DNA of 29,882 bases from Desulfobacteraceae bacterium (lineage in GTDB: Bacteria > Desulfobacterota > Desulfobacteria > Desulfobacterales > Desulfobacteraceae), in the NCBI GenBank assembly GCA_003354055.1, contig PIVQ01000021.1:1-29882 (forward strand). Reading direction: 5' to 3'. Made by a program: the position numbers and the translations under genes. The notes below the pieces were generated by a model. That model was not told the origin of the DNA and searched no databases. It worked only from the letters and a program-made list of their open reading frames with translations. Below, in pieces: positions 14,973 through 23,676 of the stretch (the first letter of the stretch is position 1; each line of letters starts with the position of its first letter).

Positions 14973-16004
14973 ATGCGGACATCAAAAGTAATTCATACGG
15001 TGAGTTGCCATGCTGAAGGTGAGGTGGGAGATGTAATTGTCGGCGGGGTCGCGCCGCCGCCCGGAGACACCCTGTGGGAGCAGTCCCGGTGGATTGCAAA
15101 AGACGATACCCTGAGGAACTTTATGCTCAATGAGCCCAGGGGCGGGGTATTCCGTCATGTGAATCTGCTGGTGCCGCCCAAACATCCTGAGGCCCAGATG
15201 GGATGGATAATCATGGAGCCTGAAGATACCCCGCCCATGTCCGGTTCCAACAGTCTCTGCGTATCTACCGTGCTTTTGGAGGCGGGTATTCTGCCTATGG
15301 AAGAACCTATAACTGAGCTTACCCTGGAGGCGCCCGGTGGTCTGATCAAGGCTGTGGCGGATTGTAAGGACGGCAAGGTGCAGCGGATGACGGTGTATAA
15401 CGTGCCTTCCTTTGCCCAGCGTCTGGACGCATCTCTTGAGGTGGAAGGCATTGGAACGTTGACTGTAGATACTGCCTACGGCGGTGACAGTTTTGTGATT
15501 GTGAACGCCCGGGACCTGGGATTTGAGGTGGTGCCGGATGAGGCAAGGGACATGGCGGAAATGGGAATCAAGATTACCAATGCCGCCACGGAACAACTGG
15601 GCTTTGTTCATCCTGAGAATCCGGACTGGAAGCATATTTCCTTCTGCCAGATTGCAGCTCCCCTGGAAAAAGAGAACGGGGTTCTTAAAGGAAGGAATAC
15701 CGTGGTTATTCAACCGGGCAAACTGGACCGTTCCCCCACAGGTACCGGATGTTCTGCCCGGATGGCAGTGCTTGCCAAACGGGGAATGCTCAAAGTCGGA
15801 GATGCCTATATCGGGGAGTCTGTGATCGGCTCAAGGTTTTATTGTCGTATAGAAGCTGAAACCCGAATCGGGGATGTGGATGCCATTGTGCCTGCCATTT
15901 CAGGACGGGCCTGGGTAACCGGTACCCATCAACACATGCTGGATCCTGATGATCCCTGGCCGGAAGGATACAGGGTAGCCGATACCTGGCCTAAATTGAG
16001 GTGA
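14973..16004 (+). CDS. Proline racemase/hydroxyproline epimerase-dehydratase family protein with altered catalytic positions
   Basis: This 343-residue protein belongs to the proline racemase superfamily, cytosolic enzymes that epimerise or dehydrate proline and hydroxyprolines. The N-terminal motif with [14 protein letters not shown] is typical, as is the [11 protein letters not shown] pattern. In racemases two Cys act as bases, in MCGH and DRSPCGTG. Here the first motif is MSGSNSLC with Ser90 in the Cys position. The second is [12 protein letters not shown] with Thr256 in the usual Cys position and Cys260 four residues on. Dehydratase members carry Thr at the second position but normally keep the first Cys, so this Ser/Thr arrangement may mean a different substrate or reaction. 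The next gene starts four bases after its stop, so they are coupled. Confidence 0.85.
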   Translation: MRTSKVIHTVSCHAEGEVGDVIVGGVAPPPGDTLWEQSRWIAKDDTLRNFMLNEPRGGVFRHVNLLVPPKHPEAQMGWIIMEPEDTPPMSGSNSLCVSTVLLEAGILPMEEPITELTLEAPGGLIKAVADCKDGKVQRMTVYNVPSFAQRLDASLEVEGIGTLTVDTAYGGDSFVIVNARDLGFEVVPDEARDMAEMGIKITNAATEQLGFVHPENPDWKHISFCQIAAPLEKENGVLKGRNTVVIQPGKLDRSPTGTGCSARMAVLAKRGMLKVGDAYIGESVIGSRFYCRIEAETRIGDVDAIVPAISGRAWVTGTHQHMLDPDDPWPEGYRVADTWPKLR

Positions 16005-16007
16005 ATA

Positions 16008-16355
16008 ATGAATAAAACGATCTGTACATCATATTGCGGACTGGATTGCGAGGCCTGTGACGCCTTTGTGGCCACAAAGAACAATGACAATCAACTAAAA
16101 ACCCAGGTGGCTCAGAGGTGGTCAAAACTTTACAACCGGCAGGTGCAGGCGTCTGATGTGCATTGCCAGGGGTGTAAATCCAACGGCACCCAGGGCATTT
16201 ACTGCCAGACCATGTGCCCGATCAAACCCTGCTGCCGGAAAAAGGGGATTGATACCTGTGCCCAATGCAAGGAATTTCCCTGTAAGGATCTGAAAGCGGT
16301 GTTTTCATTCTGCCGGGAGGCAGAGGAGCAACTGAGGAAGATGCAGGCTAATTAA
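16008..16355 (+). CDS. DUF3795-family Cys-rich protein
   Basis: This 115-residue soluble protein begins with the family signature CTSYCGLDCEACDAF. It contains further CxxC-type groups (CQGCKSNGTQGIYCQTMCPI, CCRKKG, CAQCKEFPC), about 14 cysteines in all. The pattern matches DUF3795, a family of unknown function common in anaerobes and presumed to bind a metal or iron-sulphur cluster. The start lies four bases after the stop of the racemase-family gene, so co-translation is likely. The 3' end overlaps the convergent DUF1178 gene by eight bases. Confidence 0.8.
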   Translation: MNKTICTSYCGLDCEACDAFVATKNNDNQLKTQVAQRWSKLYNRQVQASDVHCQGCKSNGTQGIYCQTMCPIKPCCRKKGIDTCAQCKEFPCKDLKAVFSFCREAEEQLRKMQAN

Positions 16356-16788
16356 GGTCTTCGTTTTCCGTTTTTTTGACCGGCACCTTTAAGATCGGCA
16401 CCCCTTCTTTTTCCAGGGTTTTTTCTTCTTCCTGGGTGGTGGTGCCCCTTATATTCCGAAAGTCCTTGGCCCCGTAATGCATTTTCATGGCTTCCTTGGC
16501 AAAGGAAGATCCCACGTTCTCATAGTTTTTTTCTACAAAATCCGCTACTTTTTCAGTGAATTCCGCCATGACTTCCTGACTGGCCTGCATGGCCTGGCGG
16601 GCCTGGCGCGAAGGGGTGGATGACGAGGTTCTGATGGCCACGGCAGAGAGCTTGGGCTCAACGGAAAAGCTTTCACATACCGGACATTGGAGCAATCCCT
16701 GTTCTATCTGGTTATCCAGATCGGCCCGGTCGTCGAACCATCCTTCAAAGGTGTGTCCGTTTATACATTCAAGATCAAATACTATCAT
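16348..16788 (-). CDS. DUF1178-family zinc-ribbon protein
   Basis: This 146-residue protein begins MIVFDLECINGHTFEGWF, then CPVC after about 16 residues, the N-terminal zinc-ribbon of DUF1178. A helical middle follows (QARQAMQASQEVMAEF), with a conserved C-terminal part VGSSFAKEAMKMHYG and a RNIRGTTTQEE segment. These are all characteristic of DUF1178, a widespread proteobacterial family with no assigned function. The ATG at 16788 is the natural start. The gene is oriented opposite to its DUF3795 neighbour and overlaps it at the 3' end by eight bases. It is separated by 80 bases from the radical SAM gene upstream on the same strand. Confidence 0.85.
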   Translation of the reverse strand: MIVFDLECINGHTFEGWFDDRADLDNQIEQGLLQCPVCESFSVEPKLSAVAIRTSSSTPSRQARQAMQASQEVMAEFTEKVADFVEKNYENVGSSFAKEAMKMHYGAKDFRNIRGTTTQEEEKTLEKEGVPILKVPVKKTENEDLN

Positions 16789-16868
16789 TTTTTCCTCATC
16801 TTAACTTCGGGCGGCTTGGTTGATATTTGGCATCTTACAAACCCCCGATCATCTAACTTCGGTATAAG

Positions 16869-18215
16869 CTATTTTTGCATTTTTTTCAATTGTGAAATAT
16901 GCTTGATGTCCTTGTCGGACCGGACACAGGGGAAGAGGCTGTTGTTGGTCAGGCCGGGGTGGACGGTAATATCCAGCCGGGCATTTTTAACGGCTTTCGC
17001 CCACATGGGCGTATGGGGAATGGGGGTATAATAGGCCAGCACCGGGAGAATGCCGGTCTGTTTGACCTGGTTCATGGAGGTTTCCACATCGTCAAGGTTC
17101 TGGCCGGGCAGCCCGCAGAGCAGATACGCCCCAAGCTGCTCCTTTTCAAATCCGGCAGCCTTTAAACTCTCTACAGCCCTGAAAAATTCATTTTCCCGGA
17201 CCTTGATATCATGATGGCGGTCCTCTGAAAAATTGGTGGTTTCAAGCCCCAGACGAATGGCCTTAAATCCGGCCTTGAACATGAGATCCGCAGCCTTGGC
17301 AGTAATTTCCCTGATATGCAGGGCATTGGGGGTGTGAAAGTTGATATCAAGTCCTGCCGCAATGACACGTTCAAACAGGGGAAAGGCATATGCTTCCGGG
17401 CGCACCAGCAGGGCATCGTCATAAAAGGCAAAGTTTTTAACCCCGAATTCATCATGCCAGTGCAGTATCTCCCTGAACACATGATCCGGAGAGCGCCGCC
17501 GCAGCTTTGGCTCCAGAAAGGCTGACGCACAATACTCACAGGAGAACGGGCAGCCTCTGGAGGTGAGGAGCGGGGCATAGGCCAGATGATGCTGGAGATC
17601 CAGTGCGGGAAACGGGTATGTATCCAGATTATCGGGGTCAGGCATCTTAGTGATCCTAAAGCCTGTAAAGCGCTCGATTAATTCGGGCAACTCATTTTCC
17701 CCGGGTCCGCTCACAATATGGTCCGCTCCTGAAAATTCCCGGGCATGGTCGTGACAGAGACTGGCATAGATACCGCCCAGAACAACCGGCACCCCGGGCA
17801 GGATTCTTTTGATCAGGTCAATGGTTTCAGCAACCCCGGTGGCCCAATAGGTCATCAGGGAGGTGACCATAATCAGATCCGGCCGGGCAACGGCCTTAAG
17901 ATCCTCTTCCATTGACTCCACCGGGATACCGTACCGGTTGAACGCCTTGGTTTCATCTTCTAAATGCGGGGCCAGGCTGTCCGGAAACGGAATAGGGGTT
18001 TTATCAAAGGGTCCCCGACCGTCCCAGTTGACTTTCGCAGGCTCTTTTCGGTCTGGGTGGAACCGGTCCATACAGTCCAGATAGCTTACCCTCAGCTTGT
18101 TCTGTCTGAGGATGGCGGCCAGGGACAGCAATCCCAAAGGCTTTGCCCAGAAGTCAAAGGCTGCAAAATCATGGATCCAGGGATTGACGCAGAGAATATG
18201 AGGCTTAGTCTTCAA
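16869..18215 (-). CDS. B12-binding-domain radical SAM protein
   Basis: This 448-residue protein has an N-terminal cobalamin-binding-like Rossmann domain (about 5-185: LGLLSLAAILRQNKLRVSYL; PDLIMVTSLMTYWATG; VPVVLGGIYAS) without the DxHxxG base-off motif. The radical SAM core has CPFSCEYC, with Cys222, 226 and 229 ligating the 4Fe-4S cluster, followed by the FAFYDDALL strand and a TIM-barrel part (FHTPNALHIREIT, AIRLGLET). No SPASM/Twitch C-terminal cysteines as in AhbC or AhbD are seen. The ATG at 18215 overlaps the end of the AhbB-like gene by 11 bases, indicating coupling. Reaction unknown; members methylate or rearrange carbon or phosphorus centres. Confidence 0.85.
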   Translation of the reverse strand: MKTKPHILCVNPWIHDFAAFDFWAKPLGLLSLAAILRQNKLRVSYLDCMDRFHPDRKEPAKVNWDGRGPFDKTPIPFPDSLAPHLEDETKAFNRYGIPVESMEEDLKAVARPDLIMVTSLMTYWATGVAETIDLIKRILPGVPVVLGGIYASLCHDHAREFSGADHIVSGPGENELPELIERFTGFRITKMPDPDNLDTYPFPALDLQHHLAYAPLLTSRGCPFSCEYCASAFLEPKLRRRSPDHVFREILHWHDEFGVKNFAFYDDALLVRPEAYAFPLFERVIAAGLDINFHTPNALHIREITAKAADLMFKAGFKAIRLGLETTNFSEDRHHDIKVRENEFFRAVESLKAAGFEKEQLGAYLLCGLPGQNLDDVETSMNQVKQTGILPVLAYYTPIPHTPMWAKAVKNARLDITVHPGLTNNSLFPCVRSDKDIKHISQLKKMQK

Positions 18216-18681
18216 AATACTTCATTGAGGTTTTTTTCAGTTCCTGGCGGGAAAAAAGCAGGCTGTACTTATCTTCCTTGACCGCCTTGGATATTTTTTT
18301 TGCAATTGCATAACATTCATCTTCAGTGCCGGCATGGATCATGGTGTAGAGATTGTTGTTCCATCCCGGGGCCGGGTTCCGGCGATAGCAATGGGTAATT
18401 TCCCTGAATGACGCCATGATAGGTCCCACCTCTTCCACCCGCTCTTCAGGAATCTGCCAGGCCACCATAGCATTGGCCTTATACCCAGATTTCTGATGCT
18501 TGAGGGTGGCACCGAATCGCCGGATCATCTTCCGGTCGTTCAGATCATTCAATACCTTTAAAAATTCATCTTCTGTAATGCCTATTTTCTCACCCATTTC
18601 CTGAAAGGGGCGTTTCACCACCGGAATATCGGTCTGCAGCAGGGAAATAATCTTTTTTTCCAGGTCTGTAAGGTCGCTCAT
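18205..18681 (-). CDS. Siroheme decarboxylase subunit, AhbB-like (Lrp/AsnC fold)
   Basis: This 158-residue protein has a helix-turn-helix N terminus (LTDLEKKIISLLQTDIPVVK) and an Lrp/AsnC-type ferredoxin fold. The decarboxylase signature is ITHCYRRNPAPGWNNN (His97-Cys98-Tyr99), then LYTMIHAG. In the alternative heme pathway of sulfate reducers and archaea, AhbA and AhbB form the enzyme that decarboxylates siroheme to didecarboxysiroheme. The HCY...W-NLYTM-H pattern resembles the AhbB side. A separate AhbA partner, AhbC or AhbD is not in the window. Its usual dual nature (regulator fold, enzyme function) means a DNA-binding role cannot be excluded. It overlaps the B12-radical SAM gene by 11 bases. 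No other gene lies upstream for 280 bases. Confidence 0.78.
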   Translation of the reverse strand: MSDLTDLEKKIISLLQTDIPVVKRPFQEMGEKIGITEDEFLKVLNDLNDRKMIRRFGATLKHQKSGYKANAMVAWQIPEERVEEVGPIMASFREITHCYRRNPAPGWNNNLYTMIHAGTEDECYAIAKKISKAVKEDKYSLLFSRQELKKTSMKYFED

Positions 18682-18831
18682 AGAGTATCTATATCACTTT
18701 ATTTTTATTAAACATTATCAGCTCAGTCTGACCTGATAATGTGACCTATTTGGCCATGGATTGTCAATATTTTGTTTGGGGCGAGCGGGGGGCATTTGGG
18801 AGGAGAATTGCGGTTTAAGATGGCTTCCACC

Positions 18832-18952
18832 GGGCCGAGCAGACCGGACGCGGCTATCACTGTTTTTTAGATGACCTTATTTTGCGCTTCGCTAAAATTA
18901 AGGCCATCTGAAAAAACAGCAATTTCATGCCGCTTTCCGGCCTGCCCGACCC
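18832..18952. repeat. Long imperfect inverted repeat (121-base hairpin element)
   Basis: The left arm contains GGGCCGAGCAGACCGG, CGCGGC and CTGTTTTTTAGATGACCTTA (18860-18879). The right arm has TAAGGCCATCTGAAAAAACAG (18899-18919), then GCCGC, TTCCGGCCTGC and CCGACCC to 18952. The apex is itself a small hairpin, TTTTGCG CTT CGC then AAAA. Pairing extends through nearly the whole element with small mismatches. It lies in a 384-base non-coding stretch (18682-19065) between the AhbB-like gene and an AT-rich island. It has the form of a MITE, a large REP element or a structured RNA. Nothing else was seen in that stretch. No flanking target duplication was identified. Confidence 0.6.
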
Positions 18953-19065
18953 TAAGTGCCGAATTTCGAGCTTGTTTTATGTAACGCAGCATGTATCTTA
19001 GAAAATTAACATCGCATATTAGTTCTTTTGATTATTTAAAACATTTCTCGGTGACGAGGGGAAGG

Positions 19066-19920
19066 TTAACTGTCTATGCCTATAATAGTTCTCCAAAACC
19101 TATCATCATTTGTATCTGGAAGCTTCAAAACATCGTATAATTCTTCAAGCAAAATGGCCATTTTAGCTGCATCAAATCCAAATAGTATTGTTTTTAACCA
19201 TAAACACTTTGCATAGATTTTCCCAGCCTGAGACAATAAAGCTAACTATAGTTCAGTGGGTACGGCTCTTTGGATAACAGTACCATTTTTATTGTTAAAA
19301 TCTGTTTGAGTGAATGCAAGCGCTGCCACGGTTGTATAATTAGAGTGAGCCATTCCTGAAAGCATTCTGTATAATTTTTCACTTGAAAATTGTCTTTCTA
19401 CAAGCGCAGTAATGTTGGGTTTAACTTGACCGATACCGTTTCTTCGATTCCTTTTGTCACGTACTGATTCATAGCCCAACTCAATAGCTATTTTTTCAAT
19501 AGAATCTATTCGTTCTTCTATTTCATTTGTTTTCAAATCATTTTTATCATATCTCGCCATTTTTTGTTGTTCTCTGAGAGCCGCATATCTCAGAGAAAGA
19601 CTTCTGCTGACACGTTCCTTTGAGTCGATACCTATTTCAAAGAGCCAGGAACATATAGCAGATGACTCAAGGAGCCCTCTTGCACATGCCCACGGGGCGA
19701 TAGCGAATTCTTTTTTTTGTACTAAAGTATCAAGTGCCTCAAAATAATCCGTTGCGGCAATAAGTGCCTGTGATCCCTGGCCAAAAGCCGTTTGCACTGA
19801 TTCTGGCCTTGGGAACGACTTTGTTTCTCGAGCGACTTGTGAATTGCTCGCAGGCTCGAATCCAGAGTTATCTAAAAAAAATGCCAATTTCGATAAAATT
19901 TTTGAATTTTGGGATTTCAT
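19066..19920 (-). pseudogene. Unknown protein gene interrupted by an in-frame TAG
   Basis: An ATG at 19920 opens a 224-codon frame ending at TAG 19248-19246. The same frame then continues without a stop for a further 59 codons to TAA 19068-19066. The continuation (SQAGKIYAKCLWLKTILFGF, then AAKMAILLEELYDVLKLP and DRFWRTIIG) has normal protein-like composition and helix character. The intact form would be about 284 residues. The N-terminal part is helical and contains ACARGLLESSAICSWLF and MLSGMAHSNYT; I do not recognise the family firmly, though a HEPN-like or DUF5677-like helical protein is possible. The region is richer in A+T than its neighbours, suggesting transfer. A nonsense mutation, readthrough or a base error could explain the TAG. 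Confidence 0.6.
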
Positions 19921-19949
19921 CTTTTTTCCTTGAGCTTACTAGTTTATCG

Positions 19950-21104
19950 TCACTTATCTTTCAGTTTTTTAAACCAGGGCTCGTTGCCGTAGAGGTCGTT
20001 GGAGCAGTCCGGGCAGATGCTGTGGCTGAACAGGGCGCCGGAGTGTTGTTCTATATAGGATTCAATCTGGCGCCAGTATCCCTGGTCATCGCGGATTTTT
20101 TTACAGGAGGAGCAGATGGGCAGCATGCCGCTCAGGGTTTTAATCTCGGTCAGGGCGGTTTCAAGTTCGTGGATCAGTTTGGTCTTTTCAGCCTCGGTCT
20201 TGCGAAGGTCTGTTATGTTGAAAATCGCCCCGATTAGTCCCTGGATCTGTCCGGATTTGTCTGCGTAGGTGGATTTATGGAAAACAACGTGCTGCTGCTC
20301 ACCGTCAGGTGGTTGTACTGCACTTTCATAGATCTGTCTGCCCGGTGAATCAAACAGTTCTTTATCCTTTTGATAATAAACGTCGGCAAGTTCTTTTGGG
20401 GCAAGCTCATATACTGTCTTGCCGATGATCTGGTCTCTGGGGGTTTTGATCATCTCTTCAAAGGCTTGGTTGCAGCCCAGGTATCTGCCCTGGATATCCT
20501 TGAAAAAAACCGGGTTTGGAAGGGTTTCCAGCAGGGTGGTCATAAAATCTTTTTGCTTTCTGATCTCATCGTTTTGACGGGCCAGCTCTGCTTCATATCC
20601 CTTTCGGGTGGTTTCATAGGTCCATGCCATGAGGGAGACAAGGGCATAGGAGATCAGAAATCTGAGGACCAGATGGGTATCGTAGATGTGGGTGTTGAAA
20701 AGCCCCGGCCAGAGCAGCAATATGACCAGTGCTGCCGTGTTGCCTGCCAAAAGCCACGAGGCTGGTTTCAGATCCAGGAAGATATAATAGAGCAAGGGCA
20801 GCATGAATATCCAGAACAGATTGTAAGGGGCGCCGGTGCCTGTGGCAATGATCAATATGAAGGCAATACTCAATATCCCTGTGCCGAACGCATAGATCAT
20901 TTGGTGCTTAACGTTATTGATACCCAGCCGGCTTGCCGTGAGGATGATCAGGATTGTCAGCCCGAATAAAAAACCTCCCCACTGCGTAAGCAGGGCGTAC
21001 AGCGCGCAGAACATCAGAGCAATGGGAATCCCGATGGCAGTGATTACCTTGAGAAAGTGTGCTTTGCGGCGGTCGTTGGGAGAAATCGGGGCGTGTTTGT
21101 CCAT
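19950..21104 (-). CDS. Six-TM sensor with PAS domain and C-terminal four-Cys module
   Basis: This 384-residue protein has about six membrane helices at 17-160 and a short coiled coil. A PAS domain follows at about 189-300 (LLETLPNPVFFKDIQGRYLG; IGAIFNITDL), then a second coiled coil (KLIHELETALTEIKTL). The C-terminal module is LPICSSCKKIRDDQGYW...CPDC, with Cys331, 334, 364 and 367. It closely matches the module ending the sensor at 1515-2768, with about 45 shared positions in 62 residues by eye. No kinase, GGDEF, EAL or HTH domain is present. The start at 21104 is chosen because AAGGG lies seven bases before it; the frame is open to 21194. It lies just upstream of the interrupted gene on the same strand. 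Confidence 0.82.
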   Translation of the reverse strand: MDKHAPISPNDRRKAHFLKVITAIGIPIALMFCALYALLTQWGGFLFGLTILIILTASRLGINNVKHQMIYAFGTGILSIAFILIIATGTGAPYNLFWIFMLPLLYYIFLDLKPASWLLAGNTAALVILLLWPGLFNTHIYDTHLVLRFLISYALVSLMAWTYETTRKGYEAELARQNDEIRKQKDFMTTLLETLPNPVFFKDIQGRYLGCNQAFEEMIKTPRDQIIGKTVYELAPKELADVYYQKDKELFDSPGRQIYESAVQPPDGEQQHVVFHKSTYADKSGQIQGLIGAIFNITDLRKTEAEKTKLIHELETALTEIKTLSGMLPICSSCKKIRDDQGYWRQIESYIEQHSGALFSHSICPDCSNDLYGNEPWFKKLKDK

Positions 21105-21220
21105 TGTCATTCCCTTGTATTGCCGTTTGCCGGGTATCGGTTGGTTGCGTCGGACCAGGAATGAATAATACCAGATAATGGGCGAGAAAAACATGGGCGG
21201 TTTTTGAGTTTGGAAAAGGA

Positions 21221-21248
21221 GGGGGCTGATTTCAATACATCAGCCCCC
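21221..21248 (-). terminator. Hairpin terminator between the M14 gene and the PAS sensor
   Basis: GGGGGCTGA and TCAGCCCCC form a 9-base stem with a 10-base loop, 82 bases past the M14 stop. A run of eight T lies on the plus-strand side and CCTTTTCC on the minus-strand side. It most likely stops the minus-strand M14 transcript and may act on both strands. Confidence 0.6.
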
Positions 21249-21330
21249 CTTTTTTTTCGGGATCTGACCGTCTTGGTCTTACAGGACAGGCAAACGCCAA
21301 AATGCTTCGCAATTTCTTATGTTCTCAATC

Positions 21331-23676
21331 CTAATGGTATTTTTTGATAATAATACCCTCTGCTTTTTCGGGAATCAAAGTAAACGGCCCTTCGATTCTT
21401 TTATATTTCTCGCGGTTTTCCCGGGCCTGGGCCATGGATTTCCGGATATCCGTGCGTGTACGTCCTTTAGCCATGCTGCGCTTCAATTCCATCTCCGGCC
21501 CGCCTGTGAAATATAGAGCTACTTCATCAGAGCGTTTGGTCTCATTGGACCATAATGTTTTAAACCTGTCTCCGGATTTCCCTTTGGTATAAAGGACGTA
21601 AGATGTAATCCACCCTGTTTTTTCGCTACCTGCGCGCACGATAAATGCATCACCGGAGGTCAGGTCTTTGACATTAAAAGAGGCTGTTTTTATCCTTGGT
21701 TCAGGATCATCCGGTCTGTCCCCGCCCAACCAGCCGAGTTGGGCAGATGAATCGCCGTTGATGGAAAAACCGTATGCATGGAGAATATTAACATCTACCA
21801 GGCCGTTGTCATAATCCCGGTTGGTGAGGGGATCTTCACCGTTGCGGGCTGCCGTCATAATGCTTGAGCGCAGAAGCCCGGTATTTTCAACCGGTATTTC
21901 CAAAGTTGTTTCGTCTATTGCAAAATTGTTCGAGTTCAGGCTGATAAACGGTGCTATATACAGCCTGTACAGCAGATGTTTGATTTGTTTGTCCACAGTC
22001 CTGACCAGAGCTGACCCGTCGCTGTTCCAGTCTTCATAGTGCCGGTTGGCTGCAGGCGGGTTAAAATAGGCAAAAATATCCAAATCCGCGTAATAATCGG
22101 TGCTGTCTGCAATGCCCCAATAGTCACAGCGGAAAACACCGGGATAATTCTCACCGTCGCACCGTTCTTGGCTGTTAAACATGAAGTACTCCATGTACTG
22201 GATATAGTTGAAAACACCTAGAGGCCCGGGCATCTGTTCAGGATCACAGGTTGTGCACCACGGAAAATCGCTCCAGGCGATAAAGATTCCCTGGGGATAA
22301 TTTGTATCAAACTGCTCATAGTGATTGGGGAACCAGTCTTTTACGGCCTCTGCCGAACCGCTTATACTGCCCATGCCGTATACTTCAGTTGTGAAGGACA
22401 GAATCCCGCCCGGAAAAAAGTCAAGGCCGTGATCCGGATTCTGGCTGGCGCCGATGTACGTATAACTGGTTGTATCGCCTTTGACTGCATACTGGCCGCC
22501 ATAGATAACTTCATAACCGGTTTCCTGTGAGATATATTGTGCAACTGCATCCTGATACGCTTCATCCATGGTGGAATTATCCTCGGGATCCGGGAATAGA
22601 TACCATGGCGGATAGATTTCATTGACTCCGGAGTGCAGGCTTTCGACTGTTCCAATATTGGGATGTTCTCTTAAAAACTCGGATACAGCAGCTGTTTCAG
22701 GTTCTGAAAACGGATTTGGGCCGGCATAGGTCTGTGCTCCGGAAAGCCAGCTGCACCCTTCATCATTTTCACAGTCTCCCCAAAGCGGTTCACCATAATT
22801 CCGGTTTGGGTCGGTTCCCCCGACAAAATCTTCACCGGAATACGGTCCGAACAACCCATCCCCGTCATTGTCAAAACCTTCATAATTGAAGGTGTATAAC
22901 GAACCGCCCGGCTGGATGCGCCCGGCGCGTTCATCCACAACCGGATAATCATAGTTGCCGTCTTCATACCACGGTTGGACTGCCCGGCTGATTATGCCGT
23001 TGTTGCCTGCAGCAACAAGCAGACCGCTCTGGCTTAGAATGCCGAGATCGTCATAATCAATGTCAGGGCTGTCTCCGTCCACAATGCCATCACCGCAGGT
23101 ATCACAGTCTGCCGCGCCGATTTGGGGTTCATCCACGGGGTAATTGGTTTTTCGCTGTTCTGCATTATGGAGGAATGCGTTGGTCCCGCCGTCCGGATTG
23201 ACCCAGGGCAAAAGGTAGAACGTACCTGCATTAACAAGATAGGTGATGGCCCTTCCTTCAGGGTCTCTTTTGCCGTATTTATGGATTATTTTGTCGATCA
23301 GGCCAAGAACAGCTTCTTTTGATACATGTTCCCGCGCATGATGGGCACCCATGATAAAGGTCGCAGGTTTTGTATCCGGATGTCTACCGGGAATTCCCTC
23401 TTTGGATATTCTCAGTATGCGAAGCGGGCGGCCTTCACGGGAGTATCCAATGGGAATTAATTTGGCAATGCGTCTAAGCTGGGGATTGCTGACCACAGCT
23501 TGCAGGTAATCATCCACCTCTTCCCAGCTATGGTAATATCTTTTGTCCAATTGGGGGAGCTGGTTCGCTGAAGTCGTTCCTGCAAACACCATGAGGATTG
23601 TAATTGCAATTGCTAAGGGTAAAATTCGGCTGGCAAAGTGGCCCACCGGCCGGTGAAAAACATTTTTCTTAGGCAT
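21331..23676 (-). CDS. Secreted M14-family zinc carboxypeptidase with an inserted Cys/Asp-rich region
   Basis: This is a 781-residue exported metallopeptidase. The signal peptide is at about 18-38 (SRILPLAIAITILMVFAGTTS). Zinc ligands are His113 and Glu116 in MGAHHARE and His348 in ESLHSG. The substrate-binding DPNRN motif is at 289-293 and the catalytic Glu431 lies in SFTTEVYG, so all M14 landmarks are present. Between NPDGG (160) and DPNRN (289) is an insertion of about 110 residues with CDTCGDG, Asp-rich stretches and DNDGDG, resembling calcium-binding repeats. A further C-terminal region of about 300 residues follows the catalytic domain. The start at 23676 has AAGGAG seven bases before it; a start at 23694 is possible but lacks this. 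It likely degrades extracellular peptides or muropeptides. Confidence 0.85.
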   Translation of the reverse strand: MPKKNVFHRPVGHFASRILPLAIAITILMVFAGTTSANQLPQLDKRYYHSWEEVDDYLQAVVSNPQLRRIAKLIPIGYSREGRPLRILRISKEGIPGRHPDTKPATFIMGAHHAREHVSKEAVLGLIDKIIHKYGKRDPEGRAITYLVNAGTFYLLPWVNPDGGTNAFLHNAEQRKTNYPVDEPQIGAADCDTCGDGIVDGDSPDIDYDDLGILSQSGLLVAAGNNGIISRAVQPWYEDGNYDYPVVDERAGRIQPGGSLYTFNYEGFDNDGDGLFGPYSGEDFVGGTDPNRNYGEPLWGDCENDEGCSWLSGAQTYAGPNPFSEPETAAVSEFLREHPNIGTVESLHSGVNEIYPPWYLFPDPEDNSTMDEAYQDAVAQYISQETGYEVIYGGQYAVKGDTTSYTYIGASQNPDHGLDFFPGGILSFTTEVYGMGSISGSAEAVKDWFPNHYEQFDTNYPQGIFIAWSDFPWCTTCDPEQMPGPLGVFNYIQYMEYFMFNSQERCDGENYPGVFRCDYWGIADSTDYYADLDIFAYFNPPAANRHYEDWNSDGSALVRTVDKQIKHLLYRLYIAPFISLNSNNFAIDETTLEIPVENTGLLRSSIMTAARNGEDPLTNRDYDNGLVDVNILHAYGFSINGDSSAQLGWLGGDRPDDPEPRIKTASFNVKDLTSGDAFIVRAGSEKTGWITSYVLYTKGKSGDRFKTLWSNETKRSDEVALYFTGGPEMELKRSMAKGRTRTDIRKSMAQARENREKYKRIEGPFTLIPEKAEGIIIKKYH

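Noticed and set aside
14982..15713. A 243-codon minus-strand frame across the racemase gene
   Set aside because: It is a shadow of a well-conserved plus-strand gene, with no family features.
19246..19248. TAG read as pyrrolysine
   Set aside because: Pyrrolysine is known mainly in methylamine methyltransferases, and no pyl gene is visible here; a nonsense change is simpler.
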